25,154 bases of DNA from an uncultured Lachnospiraceae bacterium (GCA_934418055.1 CAKRWX010000007.1:1-25154), one strand, 5' to 3'. Positions 1 through 11,535 are shown, counted from the stretch's first letter. Notes: generated by a model from the letters alone, not told the origin. Translations and numbers: made by a program.

Positions 1-1891
1 CTCCCATGTACTCCTCAGGCATGGTTACTTCTACTTTCATGATCGGCTCAAGAAGAACGGATCCTGCTTTCTGCATAGCCTCTTTGAATGCCAGGGAACC
101 AGCAATCTTGAATGCCATCTCGTTGGAGTCTACCTCATGGTAGGAACCATCGAATACAGTAGCGTGAACACCCAGAACTGGGAATCCACCAAGGATACCG
201 GACTTCGCAGCCTCTTCGATACCTGCACCAACAGCTGGGATGTACTCTTTCGGGATTGCACCACCAACGACTGTGGAATCAAACTTGAAGGTCTCTTCTG
301 CGTTTGCATCCATTGGCTCGAAGTGTACTTTACAGTGACCGTACTGACCACGACCACCAGACTGTTTAGCGTACTTGCTGTCTACATCAACGGCCTTAGT
401 AAAGGTCTCTTTGTAAGCAACCTGTGGAGCACCAACGTTAGCTTCAACGTTGAACTCACGAAGCAGACGGTCTACGATGATCTCCAGATGAAGCTCGCCC
501 ATACCAGAGATGATAGTCTGACCAGTCTCCTGGTTTGTCTTTGCACGGAAGGTTGGATCCTCCTCTGCAAGTTTTGCCAGTGCCTCGCCCATCTTGCCCT
601 GACCAGCTTTGGTCTTTGGCTCGATTGCGATATCGATAACTGGCTCCGGGAATACCATGGATTCCAGGATTACAGGATGCTGATCATCACAGATAGTATC
701 ACCAGTTGTTGTGTTCTTGAAACCAACAGCTGCAGCGATATCTCCGGAATAAACCTTGTCTAACTCCTGTCTCTTGTTTGCATGCATCTGAAGAATACGT
801 CCTACACGCTCCTTCTTATCCTTGGTAGCGTTCAGTACATAAGAACCGGAGTTCATAGTACCGGAGTACACACGGAAGAATGCAAGTTTACCAACGAATG
901 GGTCAGTCATGATCTTGAATGCCAGAGCGGAGAATGGCTCTTCATCAGAAGAGTGTCTCACAACCTCGTTGCCATCTAAGTCAACGCCCTTGATTGGTGG
1001 GATATCAACTGGAGAAGGCATATACTCAAGAATTGCATCCAGGAGCTTCTGAACACCTTTGTTTCTGTATGCAGAACCACAACATACTGGAACAGCGGTA
1101 CACTCGCAGGTAGCTTTTCTTAAAACCTTCTTCATTTCTTCAACGGATGGCTCCTCGCCCTCCAGATACTGCATCATCAGATCATCATCTAACTCGCAGA
1201 TTTTCTCGATTAACTCAGTACGATACAGTTCAGCCTCGTCCTTCATATCATCTGGGATCTCTACGATAGAGATGTCCTCGCCCTTATCATCATTGTAGAT
1301 GTAGGCTTTCATCTCGAATAAGTCGATGATTCCTTTGAACTCATCTTCCTTACCGATTGGCAGCTGCAGGCAGATAGCGTTCTTACCCAGACGGGTCTTG
1401 ATCTGCTCTACTGCGCCGTAGAAGTTTGCACCAAGGATATCCATCTTATTGATGAATGCCATACGTGGTACATTGTAGGTATCAGCCTGACGCCATACGT
1501 TCTCAGACTGTGGCTCTACACCGCCTTTTGCACAGAAGACACCAACAGCGCCGTCAAGTACACGAAGGGAACGCTCAACCTCTACTGTAAAGTCAACGTG
1601 TCCTGGGGTATCAATGATGTTGATACGATGCTCCAGAGCACCTGGTTTTCTCTTGCAGTTCTCCTGCAGAGTCCAGTGACAGGTAGTAGCAGCTGAAGTG
1701 ATTGTGATACCTCTTTCCTGCTCCTGCTCCATCCAGTCCATGGTAGCAGTACCTTCATGAGTATCACCAATTTTGTAGTTTACACCAGTGTAATACAGGA
1801 TACGCTCGGTCAGTGTGGTCTTACCAGCATCGATATGAGCCATAATACCAATATTTCTGGTTCTCTCCAACGGATATTCTCTTCCAGCCAA
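1..1891 (-). CDS. fusA: Translation elongation factor G (EF-G), 3' end cut by window edge
   Basis: EF-G is the GTPase that drives tRNA and mRNA translocation on the ribosome and, with RRF, ribosome recycling. About 630 codons are present; the usual length is near 690-700, so only the end of the C-terminal domain is missing. Visible GTPase motifs are G1 AHIDAGKT at residues 18-25, G3 DTPGH and G4 NKMD. The last readable residues ([18 protein letters not shown]) are the classic domain IV/V sequence. The start is TTG at 1889-1891 (protein [19 protein letters not shown]), set by AGGAGG seven bases upstream; no better ATG precedes the G1 motif. It follows rpsG with a 14-nt gap and is the third gene of the str operon. 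Identity is certain; only the unusual start codon and the missing end need care. Confidence 0.98.
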   Translation of the reverse strand, partial: MAGREYPLERTRNIGIMAHIDAGKTTLTERILYYTGVNYKIGDTHEGTATMDWMEQEQERGITITSAATTCHWTLQENCKRKPGALEHRINIIDTPGHVDFTVEVERSLRVLDGAVGVFCAKGGVEPQSENVWRQADTYNVPRMAFINKMDILGANFYGAVEQIKTRLGKNAICLQLPIGKEDEFKGIIDLFEMKAYIYNDDKGEDISIVEIPDDMKDEAELYRTELIEKICELDDDLMMQYLEGEEPSVEEMKKVLRKATCECTAVPVCCGSAYRNKGVQKLLDAILEYMPSPVDIPPIKGVDLDGNEVVRHSSDEEPFSALAFKIMTDPFVGKLAFFRVYSGTMNSGSYVLNATKDKKERVGRILQMHANKRQELDKVYSGDIAAAVGFKNTTTGDTICDDQHPVILESMVFPEPVIDIAIEPKTKAGQGKMGEALAKLAEEDPTFRAKTNQETGQTIISGMGELHLEIIVDRLLREFNVEANVGAPQVAYKETFTKAVDVDSKYAKQSGGRGQYGHCKVHFEPMDANAEETFKFDSTVVGGAIPKEYIPAVGAGIEEAAKSGILGGFPVLGVHATVFDGSYHEVDSNEMAFKIAGSLAFKEAMQKAGSVLLEPIMKVEVTMPEEYMG

Positions 1892-1905
1892 TTTGGTTCC
1901 TCCTA

Positions 1906-2376
1906 TTAGAATCTGTAATGAGCAAATGCCTTGTTAGCCTCTGCCATCTTGTGCATGTCTTCTTTCTTCTTTACGGAAGCGCCAGTGTTGTTAGCGGCAT
2001 CCATAATCTCATTAGCAAGTCTGTCTTCCTGAGTCTTCTCGCCTCTCTTACGAGAATAAGCGGTGATCCAGCGAAGTGCTAATGCCTGTCTTCTCTCTGG
2101 CTTAACCTCGATCGGCACCTGATAGGTAGCACCACCGATACGTTTTGCCTTAACTTCCAGTACAGGCATGATGTTGTTCATAGCTTCCTCGAATACTTCT
2201 ACTGCTTCCTTACCGGTCTTCTCTGCAACCTGCTCAAAAGCACCGTATACGATCTTCTGGGCAACACCCTTCTTACCATCTAACATAATGTTGTTGATCA
2301 GTTTGGTAACAACCTTATTGTTGTAGATTGGGTCTGCCAATACGTCTCTTTTCTGAGTATGTCCTTTACGTGGCAC
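1906..2376 (-). CDS. rpsG: 30S ribosomal protein S7
   Basis: S7 is a primary 16S rRNA binder that nucleates assembly of the 30S head. From the GTG at 2374-2376 the product is 156 aa, exactly the common bacterial length, beginning [15 protein letters not shown] after the initiator. An AAGGAGG box lies eight bases before the GTG. The frame stays open 26 codons further upstream to an ATG at 2454, but that ATG has no good ribosome binding site and the added residues do not look like S7, so I reject it. The core contains the expected [11 protein letters not shown] and RRQALALRW stretches. It is the second gene of rpsL-rpsG-fusA. The 173-nt gap from rpsL is long for this operon and holds an inverted repeat. 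In Escherichia coli S7 autoregulates by binding the rpsL-rpsG spacer; whether it does so here is inference. Confidence 0.97.
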   Translation of the reverse strand: MPRKGHTQKRDVLADPIYNNKVVTKLINNIMLDGKKGVAQKIVYGAFEQVAEKTGKEAVEVFEEAMNNIMPVLEVKAKRIGGATYQVPIEVKPERRQALALRWITAYSRKRGEKTQEDRLANEIMDAANNTGASVKKKEDMHKMAEANKAFAHYRF

Positions 2377-2493
2377 GTTACTTCCCTCCTTAATTATAAA
2401 AATTAATTCATCGGTACTCACATGTTTCCATAAAATGTGTTCGCGCTCGGTCATTCTATTTCCTGCAACCTACAGGCAATATCACAAATCCGG

Positions 2494-2524
2494 CACTAAC
2501 TAATACACTTTACTGCTGTTAGTG
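2494..2524 (-). promoter_or_regulatory. Inverted repeat in the rpsL-rpsG spacer, candidate S7 target
   Basis: Perfect 7-bp arms (CACTAAC / GTTAGTG, at 2518-2524 and 2494-2500) enclose a 17-nt loop. No U-run follows, so it is not a normal terminator. It lies shortly after the rpsL stop codon and about 120 nt before the rpsG start, the place where the E. coli str operon carries its S7 feedback site. The role is inference. Confidence 0.4.
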
Positions 2525-2549
2525 ATTCCAATTCACTTTGTGTTTCTAA

Positions 2550-2969
2550 TTACTTTTTCGCTTTTGGTCTCTTAGCGCCGTATTTGGAACGGGCCTGCAT
2601 TCTGTTTGCAACACCTGCGGTATCCAGGGTACCTCTAACGATATGATATCTGGTACCTGGTAAGTCTTTTACTCTACCGCCACGGATCAGAACAACGCTA
2701 TGCTCCTGAAGGTTGTGTCCCTCTCCTGGGATATAGCTTGTTACTTCGATGCCGTTGGAAAGACGAACTCTGGCGATCTTTCTAAGAGCAGAGTTTGGCT
2801 TTTTAGGTGTAGCAGTCTTAACAGCGGTACAAACACCTCTCTTCTGTGGAGAAGAAATGTCGGTAGCGCGTTTCTGTAAGGAGTTGTAACCTTTCTGCAG
2901 AGCTGGTGCAGTAGATTTCTTTACAGATGTCTGTCTTCCTTTTCTAACTAACTGGTTAAATGTTGGCAT
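2550..2969 (-). CDS. rpsL: 30S ribosomal protein S12
   Basis: S12 lies at the 30S decoding centre and affects translational accuracy. The 139-aa product starts [13 protein letters not shown] and carries the universal motifs [10 protein letters not shown] (residues 55-64) and the loop around GGRVKDLPG (97-105). The lysines whose mutation gives streptomycin resistance in other bacteria (in PKKPNSA and RVKDLP) are both wild type. The start is ATG 2967-2969, preceded by AGGAGGTG at normal spacing. A longer open frame begins at an ATG at 3038, but that ATG sits in the loop of the leader hairpin without a ribosome binding site. rpsL is the first gene of the str operon, under the consensus promoter at 3057-3085. 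Confidence 0.98.
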   Translation of the reverse strand: MPTFNQLVRKGRQTSVKKSTAPALQKGYNSLQKRATDISSPQKRGVCTAVKTATPKKPNSALRKIARVRLSNGIEVTSYIPGEGHNLQEHSVVLIRGGRVKDLPGTRYHIVRGTLDTAGVANRMQARSKYGAKRPKAKK

Positions 2970-3021
2970 TCTTTTCACCTCCTGTGATATTGTCTGTGGT
3001 TGCTGTAGTTCAGCTTTTTTT

Positions 3022-3050
3022 GCACACGAAAACCACATGTTTTCGCACGC
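3022..3050 (-). promoter_or_regulatory. 5'-terminal stem-loop of the rpsL operon mRNA
   Basis: On the minus strand two 12-nt arms, GCGTGCGAAAAC and GTTTTCGTGTGC, can pair completely in RNA (three G-U pairs) around a 5-nt loop ATGTG. The stem begins about seven bases after the -10 box, so the transcript should start at or next to it. The descending arm contains TCGTGTGC, which recurs twice in the rpoB leader. Confidence 0.6.
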
Positions 3051-3056
3051 TTTCTC

Positions 3057-3085
3057 ATTATATACAGATTCTCCAAAGATGTCAA
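3057..3085 (-). promoter_or_regulatory. Consensus sigma-A promoter of rpsL-rpsG-fusA
   Basis: The -35 box is TTGACA (3080-3085), the -10 box is TATAAT (3057-3062) and the spacer is 17 bp: an exact match to the vegetative consensus, as expected for a ribosomal protein operon. The predicted start is near 3050, giving a leader of about 80 nt before rpsL. Confidence 0.9.
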
Positions 3086-3142
3086 GCCGAAAGTTTTGAA
3101 TTTTTTTGTAAAATATTTTTTACTTTATTTTAAAGAGAAATC

Positions 3143-3865
3143 TTATTTTATAGGAAGAAACGCCCAAATCACCGCAATCAAAAGCGTGGGCAAAAGATTG
3201 GCCACTTTGATCTTCTTCCCAAACATCAGATTGATTCCCACACAGAAAATCAGCATAGATCCGGTCAGGGAAATATTGGACAGAGCCTCTTCTGTCATCA
3301 GCGGTTCGATCAGACCCGCCAGAATCGTGATGGATCCCTGGAAGATTCCCACAGGGATAGCGGAAAACATACAGCCTTTGCCCATGGACGCGGTCATCAC
3401 CAAAATGATGATCAGGTCCAGCACTGCTTTTGCCGCTAAAATGGTATAATCTCCAGAAATACCATCTTTGATGGACCCAACCACCGCCATGGCTCCGATA
3501 CATACGGTCAGGGACGCGGTCACAAAGGCATCCACAAACCGGTTATCCCCGTCGCTTCCCGTCTTTCTCTTCAGCCACTCACCGAATTCTTCCATATGAA
3601 GTTCCAGGTTGATCCATTCTCCAAGAAGTGCACCAATGGCAAAAGAAGCAATCATCATCATGCTTCCTCCACTTTTCAGTCTGCCATCCGCAAGCTTTAA
3701 CATTTCTTCCATGCAGCCGCCGATTCCTAAGAATAACACACACAGGCCGTTAGCACTCATCAGCGTATCCTGGTATCGCTTCTTCATCTTCTTTCCAAAT
3801 AAAAGTCCGCCGATTCCACCTATGAGAATGGCTATGACATTGATGATGGTTCCTAAGCCTTTCAT
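3143..3865 (-). CDS. DUF554 family integral membrane protein
   Basis: This 240-aa polytopic membrane protein matches my recollection of the DUF554 (YdfK/YqgA-like) family: a glycine-rich first helix (about residues 4-24, IINVIAILIGGIGGLLFG) followed by a basic KKMKKR stretch, further hydrophobic segments near 39-53, 66-85, 113-130 and 143-185, and two near the C-terminus. The function of the family is unknown to me; it is probably in the cytoplasmic membrane. The start is ATG 3865 with TAGGAGG seven bases upstream. It sits between the rpoBC terminator (3901-3930) and the rpsL promoter. I find no clear promoter in the 35 bp behind the terminator, so expression may depend on read-through from rpoC. 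A gene of this type between rpoC and rpsL differs from the Bacillus order, where an L7Ae-like gene lies there. Confidence 0.85.
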   Translation of the reverse strand: MKGLGTIINVIAILIGGIGGLLFGKKMKKRYQDTLMSANGLCVLFLGIGGCMEEMLKLADGRLKSGGSMMMIASFAIGALLGEWINLELHMEEFGEWLKRKTGSDGDNRFVDAFVTASLTVCIGAMAVVGSIKDGISGDYTILAAKAVLDLIIILVMTASMGKGCMFSAIPVGIFQGSITILAGLIEPLMTEEALSNISLTGSMLIFCVGINLMFGKKIKVANLLPTLLIAVIWAFLPIK

Positions 3866-3900
3866 ACGTTCCTCCTACTGTCCCTGTTGTTTATAATAGG

Positions 3901-3930
3901 AAAACGCAGCTAAGCTTTCGCCTAGCTGCG
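3901..3930 (-). terminator. Rho-independent terminator of rpoB-rpoC
   Basis: An 11-bp stem (CGCAGCTAGGC / GCTTAGCTGCG, one G-U pair) is capped by a GAAA tetraloop and followed by TTTTCCTATT. It begins 25 nt after the rpoC stop codon. The U-run is short, so some read-through into the DUF554 gene is plausible. Confidence 0.88.
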
Positions 3931-3955
3931 CCATTGTCACCTATCGGTGTGATTC

Positions 3956-6900
3956 TTATTCCTCATCAGATCCTTCATCCAGATCCAGAACCTCTTCTGC
4001 TACGGAATCCTCTGCACCCTCGGAAAGAGTGATCTCTGCATTCTCATCCTCTGCCTCGGTTGGCTCCTCGATCATATGAGCATCTGTGTTCAGTTTTACG
4101 GAACGATAACGCTTCATACCGGTACCAGCCGGGATCAGCTTACCGATGATAACGTTCTCTTTCAGACCGATCAGATGGTCAACCTTACCGTTGATCGCTG
4201 CTTCTGTCAGAACCTTGGTGGTCTCCTGGAAGGAAGCGGCTGACAGGAAGGAATCGGTTGCCAGGGATGCCTTGGTGATACCAAGCATAACCTGTTTGCC
4301 CTCTGCCGGACGTTTGCCCTCTGCGATCAGAGCCTCGTTCATATCGTTGAAGTCCAGAACGTCCATGGAAACTCCCGGAAGCACATCGCCATCTCCACTC
4401 TCCTCGACACGGATCTTCTTTAACATCTGACGAACGATCATCTCAACGTGCTTATCGTTGATTTCTACACCCTGCAGACGGTATACACGCTGAACCTCCT
4501 GGATCATGTAATCCTGTACGGCACGAACACCCTTGATCTTCAGGATATCGTGTGGATTTACACTACCTTCAGTCAGCTCATCACCAGCCTCGATTACCTG
4601 CCCTTCTGTTACCTTGATACGGGAACCGTAAGGAATCAGATAAGTCTTGGAGTTGCCGGTCTCAAAATCGGTAACGATGATCTCACGTTTTCTCTTGGTA
4701 TCTTTGATATTGACTACGCCGCCAAACTCGGTGATGATCGCAAGACCCTTAGGTTTACGGGCCTCGAAAAGCTCCTCGACACGAGGAAGACCCTGTGTGA
4801 TATCGCCGCCGGCAACGCCGCCGCTATGGAAAGTACGCATGGTCAGCTGGGTACCAGGCTCACCGATGGACTGTGCTGCGATGATACCGACAGCCTCACC
4901 AACCTGTACTGCCTGGCCAGTTGCCATGTTTGCGCCATAACATTTTGCGCAGACACCAATGTGGGATTTACAGCTTAATACGGTACGGATCTTAACAGAA
5001 TCTCTGCCAAGCTTCTTTAATACCTTCATAACGGCTGCCGCACGTTTTGGTGTACACATATGGTTTGCTTTGACAACTACTTCACCAGTATCCGGATCGG
5101 TAATGGTTTCTGCGATAAATCTGCCTGTCAGACGCTCTTCCAGACCCTCGATGGTCTCATTGCCATCGGTAAATGCCTTGATCTCCATGTATGGGATATC
5201 CTTGCCTTCACAGCAGTCTACCTCACGGATGATCAGATCCTGGGAAACGTCTACCAGACGTCTGGTTAAGTAACCAGAGTCCGCAGTACGAAGAGCGGTA
5301 TCGGACATACCTTTTCGAGCACCATGAGCGGAGATGAAGTACTCCAGTACATCAAGACCTTCACGGAAGTTGGACTTGATAGGAAGTTCGATGGTGTGAC
5401 CAGTTGTATCTGCCATCAAACCACGCATACCAGCCAGCTGTTTGATCTGCTTATCAGATCCTCGCGCACCAGAGTCAGCCATCATAAAGATGTTGTTGTA
5501 CTTATCAAGACCTGTTAACAGATCATGAGTCAGCTGATCATCGGCTTTCTTCCAGGTTTCAATAACCTCTTTGTAACGCTCTTCTTCTGTGATCAGACCA
5601 TGACGGAAGTTCTTCGCGATCTTATCTACAGTTGCCTGTGCATCTGCAATCAGCTGTGGCTTGCTTGCAGGCACGGTCATATCGGAAATGGATACGGTCA
5701 TAGCTGCTCTTGTGGAGTACTTGTAACCGATTGCCTTAATATCATCCAGAGTCTCAGCAGTCTTGCTTGCGCCATGAACATTGATGACTTTCTCAAGGAT
5801 CTGCTTACACTGCTTCTTGCCTACGTGGAAATCGACTTCCAGTTTCAGCTCATTACCTGGGATGGAACGGTCTACGAAACCTAAATCCTGAGGAATGATC
5901 TCATTGAAAATGAAACGTCCTACGGTAGACTCGACGATACCGCTCTTAACGGTTCCGTCTGGCATGGTCTTCTCAACTCTTACCTTAACACGGGAGTGAA
6001 GGGTAACTGCCTTATTCTCATAAGCCAGGATTGCTTCGTTCTTGCTCTTGAAACACATGCCCTCACCAATAGCGCCAGGTCTCTCCTGAGTCAGATAGTA
6101 GATACCAAGTACCATATCCTGAGAAGGAACGGCTACAGGGCCACCATCGGACGGCTTCAGTAAGTTGTTCGGAGATAACAGTAAGAAGCGGCACTCTGCC
6201 TGAGCTTCTACGGAAAGTGGCAGATGGACAGCCATCTGGTCACCATCGAAGTCGGCGTTGAATGCGGTACATACCAATGGATGCAGCTTAATTGCCTTAC
6301 CTTCAACCAGGATCGGCTCGAATGCCTGGATACCCAGTCTATGCAGTGTAGGAGCACGGTTTAACATAACCGGATGCTCTTTGATTACGTCTTCCAGCAC
6401 ATCCCAAACTTCTGGCTGTAAACGCTCTACCATCTTCTTCGCATTCTTGATGTTGTGTGCGGTACCATTGGAAACCAGCTCTTTCATAACGAAAGGCTTG
6501 AACAGCTCGATCGCCATCTCTTTTGGCAGACCACACTGATAAATCTTTAATTCTGGTCCAACGACGATTACGGAACGTCCGGAATAGTCAACTCGCTTAC
6601 CTAACAGGTTCTGACGGAAACGTCCCTGTTTACCTTTCAGCATATCAGAAAGGGATTTTAATGCACGGTTGCCTGGTCCGGTAACTGGACGTCCTCTTCT
6701 GCCGTTATCGATCAGGGCATCAACTGCCTCCTGAAGCATACGTTTCTCATTGCGGACAATGATATCCGGTGCACCCAGTTCCAGCAGTCTTGCCAGACGG
6801 TTGTTACGGTTGATGATTCTCCTATATAAGTCATTCAAGTCGGAAGTAGCGAAACGGCCGCCATCCAGCTGAACCATAGGACGGATATCCGGTGGGATAA

Positions 6901-7618
6901 CTGGAATCACAGTCATGATCATCCACTCTGGGCGGTTGCCAGAGCTTAAGAATGCGTCAACAACCTCCAGTCTCTTGATGATTCTTGCACGTTTCTGGCC
7001 AGTTGCGTCCTTCATCGCTGCACGAAGCTCATCGGAATCTTTCTGAAGATCGATCGCTTTTAACAGTTCCTGGATCGCCTCAGCACCCATACCTACACGG
7101 AAGGAGCCGTAGCCATATTTTTCTACCTCTTCTCTGTACTCTTTCTCGGAGAGGACCTGCTTATACTGCAGGCCAGTCTCCTTAGGATCCAGAACGATAT
7201 AGGAAGCAAAGTACAGCACTTTCTCCAGGATTCTTGGAGAAATGTCAAGCAGCAGACCCATACGGCTTGGAATACCCTTAAAATACCAGATATGGGATAC
7301 TGGAGCTGCAAGTGCAATGTGTCCGATACGCTCTCTACGAACGCTGGACTTGGTTACCTCTACGCCGCATCGGTCGCAGATGACACCTTTGTATCTGATT
7401 TTCTTATATTTACCGCAGTGACATTCCCAGTCTTTGGTTGGTCCGAAAATTCTTTCGCAGTAAAGACCGTCGCGCTCCGGTTTTAATGTACGGTAGTTAA
7501 TTGTCTCCGGTTTTTTAACTTCACCGTGGGACCACTCCAGAATCTTTTCAGGAGAAGCCAGACCAATCTTAATCGCATCAAATGTCAATGGCTGATAAGT
7601 TTCTTTCGTCTCCGGCAT
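3956..7618 (-). CDS. rpoC: RNA polymerase beta' subunit
   Basis: RpoC carries the catalytic magnesium site of RNA polymerase. The protein is 1,220 aa, normal for Firmicutes. The active-site motif [10 protein letters not shown] is at residues 454-463. The N-terminal zinc ribbon has Cys66, Cys68, Cys81 and Cys84 (CHCGKYK...CDRC), and a second zinc cluster ([11 protein letters not shown]) lies before the [20 protein letters not shown] trigger-loop region. The C-terminus is a strongly acidic tail of about 35 residues. The start is ATG 7618 with GGAGGGAG upstream, 14 nt after the rpoB stop, so the two are co-transcribed. No frameshift or insertion is visible. A terminator follows directly. Confidence 0.99.
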   Translation of the reverse strand: MPETKETYQPLTFDAIKIGLASPEKILEWSHGEVKKPETINYRTLKPERDGLYCERIFGPTKDWECHCGKYKKIRYKGVICDRCGVEVTKSSVRRERIGHIALAAPVSHIWYFKGIPSRMGLLLDISPRILEKVLYFASYIVLDPKETGLQYKQVLSEKEYREEVEKYGYGSFRVGMGAEAIQELLKAIDLQKDSDELRAAMKDATGQKRARIIKRLEVVDAFLSSGNRPEWMIMTVIPVIPPDIRPMVQLDGGRFATSDLNDLYRRIINRNNRLARLLELGAPDIIVRNEKRMLQEAVDALIDNGRRGRPVTGPGNRALKSLSDMLKGKQGRFRQNLLGKRVDYSGRSVIVVGPELKIYQCGLPKEMAIELFKPFVMKELVSNGTAHNIKNAKKMVERLQPEVWDVLEDVIKEHPVMLNRAPTLHRLGIQAFEPILVEGKAIKLHPLVCTAFNADFDGDQMAVHLPLSVEAQAECRFLLLSPNNLLKPSDGGPVAVPSQDMVLGIYYLTQERPGAIGEGMCFKSKNEAILAYENKAVTLHSRVKVRVEKTMPDGTVKSGIVESTVGRFIFNEIIPQDLGFVDRSIPGNELKLEVDFHVGKKQCKQILEKVINVHGASKTAETLDDIKAIGYKYSTRAAMTVSISDMTVPASKPQLIADAQATVDKIAKNFRHGLITEEERYKEVIETWKKADDQLTHDLLTGLDKYNNIFMMADSGARGSDKQIKQLAGMRGLMADTTGHTIELPIKSNFREGLDVLEYFISAHGARKGMSDTALRTADSGYLTRRLVDVSQDLIIREVDCCEGKDIPYMEIKAFTDGNETIEGLEERLTGRFIAETITDPDTGEVVVKANHMCTPKRAAAVMKVLKKLGRDSVKIRTVLSCKSHIGVCAKCYGANMATGQAVQVGEAVGIIAAQSIGEPGTQLTMRTFHSGGVAGGDITQGLPRVEELFEARKPKGLAIITEFGGVVNIKDTKRKREIIVTDFETGNSKTYLIPYGSRIKVTEGQVIEAGDELTEGSVNPHDILKIKGVRAVQDYMIQEVQRVYRLQGVEINDKHVEMIVRQMLKKIRVEESGDGDVLPGVSMDVLDFNDMNEALIAEGKRPAEGKQVMLGITKASLATDSFLSAASFQETTKVLTEAAINGKVDHLIGLKENVIIGKLIPAGTGMKRYRSVKLNTDAHMIEEPTEAEDENAEITLSEGAEDSVAEEVLDLDEGSDEE

Positions 7619-7632
7619 CAGTGTACTCCCTC

Positions 7633-10600
7633 CTATTCGTTATCATCGGAAGTGTAATCATCGTAGGAATCATCCTCATCCAGATTAACGTTATCTTCCT
7701 CATTCTCTACGCCAACCAGCTCACCATCTTTGAATTCCTGGTACTGATAGCCCTGGTCAGCTAATCCGTCTTCCCGGTTTCCGTAATGTCTGTCGCCTTC
7801 GATGATGGAACGCAGATCGGTATCGCCATAGTCGATGTTCTCGGCCATTTCTACCTCTGTTCCGTCGTCTTTCAGAACACGGACATCCAGACCCAGGGAC
7901 TGAAGCTCTTTTAATAATACCTTGAAGGATTCCGGTACGCCCGGCTCCGGAATGTTCTCGCCCTTGATGATTGCTTCGTAGGTCTTTACACGTCCTACTA
8001 CATCATCGGACTTCACAGTCAGGATCTCCTGTAAGGTGTAGGAAGCACCATATGCCTCCAGTGCCCATACCTCCATCTCACCAAAACGCTGTCCGCCGAA
8101 CTGAGCTTTACCACCCAGAGGCTGCTGGGTAACCAGCGCGTAAGGACCAGTGGAACGTGCATGGATCTTATCATCAACCAGATGATGGAGTTTCAGGTAG
8201 TGCATGTGTCCGATGGTTACCGGGCTGTCGAAATACTCACCGGTACGGCCATCACGCAGACGTACTTTACCATCGCGGCTTAACGGAACGCCCTTCCACA
8301 GCTCTCTGTGCTCCAGATGGCTGCCTAAGTAGTCCATTACCTCTGGTTTTAAGGTATCTTTGTATTTCTCCTGGAACTCTTCCCAGGAAGTGTTTACATA
8401 ATCATTGGCGATATCAAGGGTATCCATGATATCGTTCTCGTCTGCACCATCGAAGATAGGAGTGGATACATCAAATCCTAATGCTCTTGCAGCAAGGCTT
8501 AAGTGGATCTCCAGCACCTGTCCGATGTTCATACGGGAAGGTACGCCCAGTGGGTTCAATACGATATCCAGCGGACGGCCGTTTGGCAGGAATGGCATAT
8601 CTTCTACAGGAAGTACACGGGAAACAACACCCTTGTTACCATGACGTCCAGCCATCTTATCACCAACAGAGATCTTTCTCTTCTGAGCGATGTAAATGCG
8701 GACACTCTGGTTTACTCCTGGAGACAGCTCATCACCGTTCTCTCTTGTAAATACTTTTGCGTCTACGATGATACCGTAAGCACCGTGCGGTACTTTCAGG
8801 GAAGTATCACGTACTTCTCTTGCCTTCTCACCGAAGATCGCGCGAAGCAGTCTCTCCTCAGCAGTCAGCTCGGTCTCTCCCTTAGGAGTTACTTTACCAA
8901 CCAGGATATCTCCGGCACGGACCTCAGCACCGATACGGATGATACCTCTCTCATCCAGATCCTTCAGAGCGTCTTCGCCAACGCCCGGAACGTCGCGGGT
9001 GATCTCTTCCGGGCCCAACTTGGTATCACGTGCTTCTGCCTCGTACTCCTCGATATGAACAGATGTGTAAACATCGTCCATAACCAGTCTCTCACTTAAC
9101 AGAACCGCATCCTCGTAGTTATAACCTTCCCAGGTCATGAATCCGATCAGAGGGTTCTTACCAAGTGCGATCTCACCATTCTTGGTGGATGGGCCATCTG
9201 CGATTACCTCGCCTTTCTCTACATGGTCGCCCTTGTATACGATTGGTTTCTGGTTGTAGCAGTTGGACTGGTTGCTTCTCTTAAATTTGGTTAAATGATA
9301 TACATCTTTATTACCGTCAGAATCTCTGCGGATAATGATCTCGTTGGAAGCGGAGCGCTCAACGACACCGGCATTCTTAGCCAGTACGCACACACCGGAG
9401 TCAACGGCTGCTTTGCCTGCGATACCAGTATCAACAACTGGAGCCTCAGTAGACAGAAGCGGCACGGCCTGACGCTGCATGTTGGATCCCATCAGCGCAC
9501 GGTTCGCATCATCGTTCTGCAGGAACGGAATCATGGAAGTTGCCACGGAGAATACCATCTTCGGGGATACGTCCATTAAGTCAATGTTCTTCTTCTGGAA
9601 GGAAGTAGTCTCTTCTCTGTAACGTCCGGAAACGTTGTCATGAATGAAATGGCCTTCCTCATCCAGCGGCTCATTCGCCTGTGCAACTACGAAGTTGTCC
9701 TCTTCATCAGCGGTCAGATATACAACATCGTCAGTAACACGTGGGTTCTTAGGATCTGTCTTATCTACCACACGGTATGGAGCCTCGATAAATCCGTAAG
9801 AGTTTACTCTTGCATAGGATGCTAAAGAGTTGATCAGACCGATGTTAGGACCCTCAGGGGTCTCAACCGGACACATACGACCGTAGTGGGTGTAGTGTAC
9901 ATCTCGAACCTCGAATCCGGCACGATCTCTGGACAGACCGCCAGGTCCTAATGCGGACAGACGTCTCTTATGAGTCAGCTCGGACAGTGGGTTGTTCTGA
10001 TCCATGAACTGGGACAGCTGGGAACTTCCGAAGAACTCTTTCACTGCTGCAGTTACTGGTTTAATGTTGATTAAGGACTGTGGTGTGATACCATCCATAT
10101 CCTGGGTAGTCATACGCTCACGAACCACACGCTCCATACGGGACAGACCAATACGATACTGGTTCTGTAACAGCTCGCCTACCGCACGGATACGACGGTT
10201 GCCCAGATGGTCGATATCATCTGCTGTACCGATCTCCTCTTCCAGATGCATATTGTAGTTGATGGAAGCAATGATGTCTTCCTTGGTGATATGCTTCGGA
10301 ATCAGTTCGTTGATATTTCTGTGGATCGCCTCTTTCAGCGCTTCCTCATCATCTCCGCATTCTGCCAGAATGTTCTTTAATACCGGGTAGTAAACATGCT
10401 CGGTCACACCGACACTCTCTGGATCAAAGTTTACATAAGCTGCCAGATCTACCATTAAGTTGGAAAGGACTTTCTCGTTGCGCTCAACGCCCTGGATCCA
10501 TACAAATGGTACACCTGCGTTCTGGATTGTCTCTGCCAGTTCTTTGTCTACTGCAGTACCAGCCTCAGCCAGGATCTCTCCTGTCTCAGCATCTACTACA

Positions 10601-11490
10601 TCCTCAGCCAGAGTATGTCCAGTGATACGGTTCTTCAGCGCCAGTTTCTTGTTGAATTTGTAACGGCCAACTTTTGCTAAATCGTATCTTCTCGGATCAA
10701 AGAACATGCTGTTTAACAGGCTCTCTGCACTGTCTACAGACAGCGGCTCGCCTGGACGGATCTTCTTGTAAAGCTCTAACAGACCGTCCTGATAGTTCTC
10801 AGACACGTCCTTGCCAAAGCTTGCTAACAGCTTTGGCTCCTCACCGAATAAATCGATGATTTCTGCATTGGTTCCGTAACCCAGTGCACGGATCAGCACG
10901 GTAACCGGAACCTTTCTTGTACGGTCCACACGAACATAGAAAATGTCGTTGGAATCCGTCTCATACTCCAGCCATGCTCCACGGTTAGGAATTACCGTAC
11001 AAGTGTACAGTTCCTTTCCGACTTTATCATGACCAATACCATAATATATACCCGGGGAACGTACTAACTGGCTGACGATAACACGCTCTGCTCCATTAAT
11101 TACGAAGGAGCCTGTATCTGTCATAAGCGGAAGATCGCCCATAAAGATTTCGTGCTCATTAATTTCATCTTTATCTTTATTGCAAAGTCTTACCTTCACT
11201 TTTAAAGGTGCCGCATATGTTGCGTCGCGTTCTTTGCACTCTTCGATGGTATACTTGATGTCGTCCTTGCATAACGTAAAGTCAACAAATTCCAGACTCA
11301 AGTGACCAGCGAAATCAGCGATTGGAGAGATGTCTTCAAAGACTTCTTTCAAACCTTCATCAAGGAACCACTGATATGAGCTTTTCTGAATCTCAATCAG
11401 GTTTGGCATCTCAAGAACTTCATTTCGTCTTGAGAAGCTCATTCTTACGTTTTTCCCTGCTTTTACAGGACGCATTCTGCTTTTCTCCAT
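7633..11490 (-). CDS. rpoB: RNA polymerase beta subunit
   Basis: RpoB forms the other half of the RNA polymerase cleft. It is 1,285 aa, starting [20 protein letters not shown], with GGGGTG eight bases before ATG 11490. The rifampicin pocket (about residues 488-519, [18 protein letters not shown] onward) is wild type: the positions equivalent to E. coli Q513, D516, H526 and S531 are Gln491, Asp497, His507 and Ser512, so no classical target-site resistance is predicted. Further on are the [12 protein letters not shown] and [20 protein letters not shown] signatures. The last 30 or so residues are very acidic. It is the first gene of its own operon, with its own promoter; no rplJ/rplL lies upstream, where a divergent gene is found instead. 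Confidence 0.99.
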   Translation of the reverse strand: MEKSRMRPVKAGKNVRMSFSRRNEVLEMPNLIEIQKSSYQWFLDEGLKEVFEDISPIADFAGHLSLEFVDFTLCKDDIKYTIEECKERDATYAAPLKVKVRLCNKDKDEINEHEIFMGDLPLMTDTGSFVINGAERVIVSQLVRSPGIYYGIGHDKVGKELYTCTVIPNRGAWLEYETDSNDIFYVRVDRTRKVPVTVLIRALGYGTNAEIIDLFGEEPKLLASFGKDVSENYQDGLLELYKKIRPGEPLSVDSAESLLNSMFFDPRRYDLAKVGRYKFNKKLALKNRITGHTLAEDVVDAETGEILAEAGTAVDKELAETIQNAGVPFVWIQGVERNEKVLSNLMVDLAAYVNFDPESVGVTEHVYYPVLKNILAECGDDEEALKEAIHRNINELIPKHITKEDIIASINYNMHLEEEIGTADDIDHLGNRRIRAVGELLQNQYRIGLSRMERVVRERMTTQDMDGITPQSLINIKPVTAAVKEFFGSSQLSQFMDQNNPLSELTHKRRLSALGPGGLSRDRAGFEVRDVHYTHYGRMCPVETPEGPNIGLINSLASYARVNSYGFIEAPYRVVDKTDPKNPRVTDDVVYLTADEEDNFVVAQANEPLDEEGHFIHDNVSGRYREETTSFQKKNIDLMDVSPKMVFSVATSMIPFLQNDDANRALMGSNMQRQAVPLLSTEAPVVDTGIAGKAAVDSGVCVLAKNAGVVERSASNEIIIRRDSDGNKDVYHLTKFKRSNQSNCYNQKPIVYKGDHVEKGEVIADGPSTKNGEIALGKNPLIGFMTWEGYNYEDAVLLSERLVMDDVYTSVHIEEYEAEARDTKLGPEEITRDVPGVGEDALKDLDERGIIRIGAEVRAGDILVGKVTPKGETELTAEERLLRAIFGEKAREVRDTSLKVPHGAYGIIVDAKVFTRENGDELSPGVNQSVRIYIAQKRKISVGDKMAGRHGNKGVVSRVLPVEDMPFLPNGRPLDIVLNPLGVPSRMNIGQVLEIHLSLAARALGFDVSTPIFDGADENDIMDTLDIANDYVNTSWEEFQEKYKDTLKPEVMDYLGSHLEHRELWKGVPLSRDGKVRLRDGRTGEYFDSPVTIGHMHYLKLHHLVDDKIHARSTGPYALVTQQPLGGKAQFGGQRFGEMEVWALEAYGASYTLQEILTVKSDDVVGRVKTYEAIIKGENIPEPGVPESFKVLLKELQSLGLDVRVLKDDGTEVEMAENIDYGDTDLRSIIEGDRHYGNREDGLADQGYQYQEFKDGELVGVENEEDNVNLDEDDSYDDYTSDDNE

Positions 11491-11535
11491 TGACGTTTCA
11501 CCCCTGTTTTTCTAATCTTTCTTTACTGTTTTTGG

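Noticed and set aside
2377..2454. In-frame N-terminal extension of S7 to the ATG at 2454
   Set aside because: No ribosome binding site at that ATG, S7 from the GTG has the exact usual length, and the extension is unlike any S7 sequence.
2970..3038. In-frame 23-residue extension of S12
   Set aside because: The upstream ATG is in a hairpin loop without a ribosome binding site, while AGGAGG precedes the MPTFNQ start.
3086..3142. AT-rich hairpin GTAAAA/TTTTAC as terminator for the DUF554 gene
   Set aside because: Only six A-T-rich pairs and no T-run on the minus strand; too weak to call.
4146..5884. Several plus-strand open frames opposite rpoC, and similar ones opposite rpoB
   Set aside because: They are shadows of the strongly conserved rpoB/rpoC frames and have no ribosome binding sites or recognisable domains.
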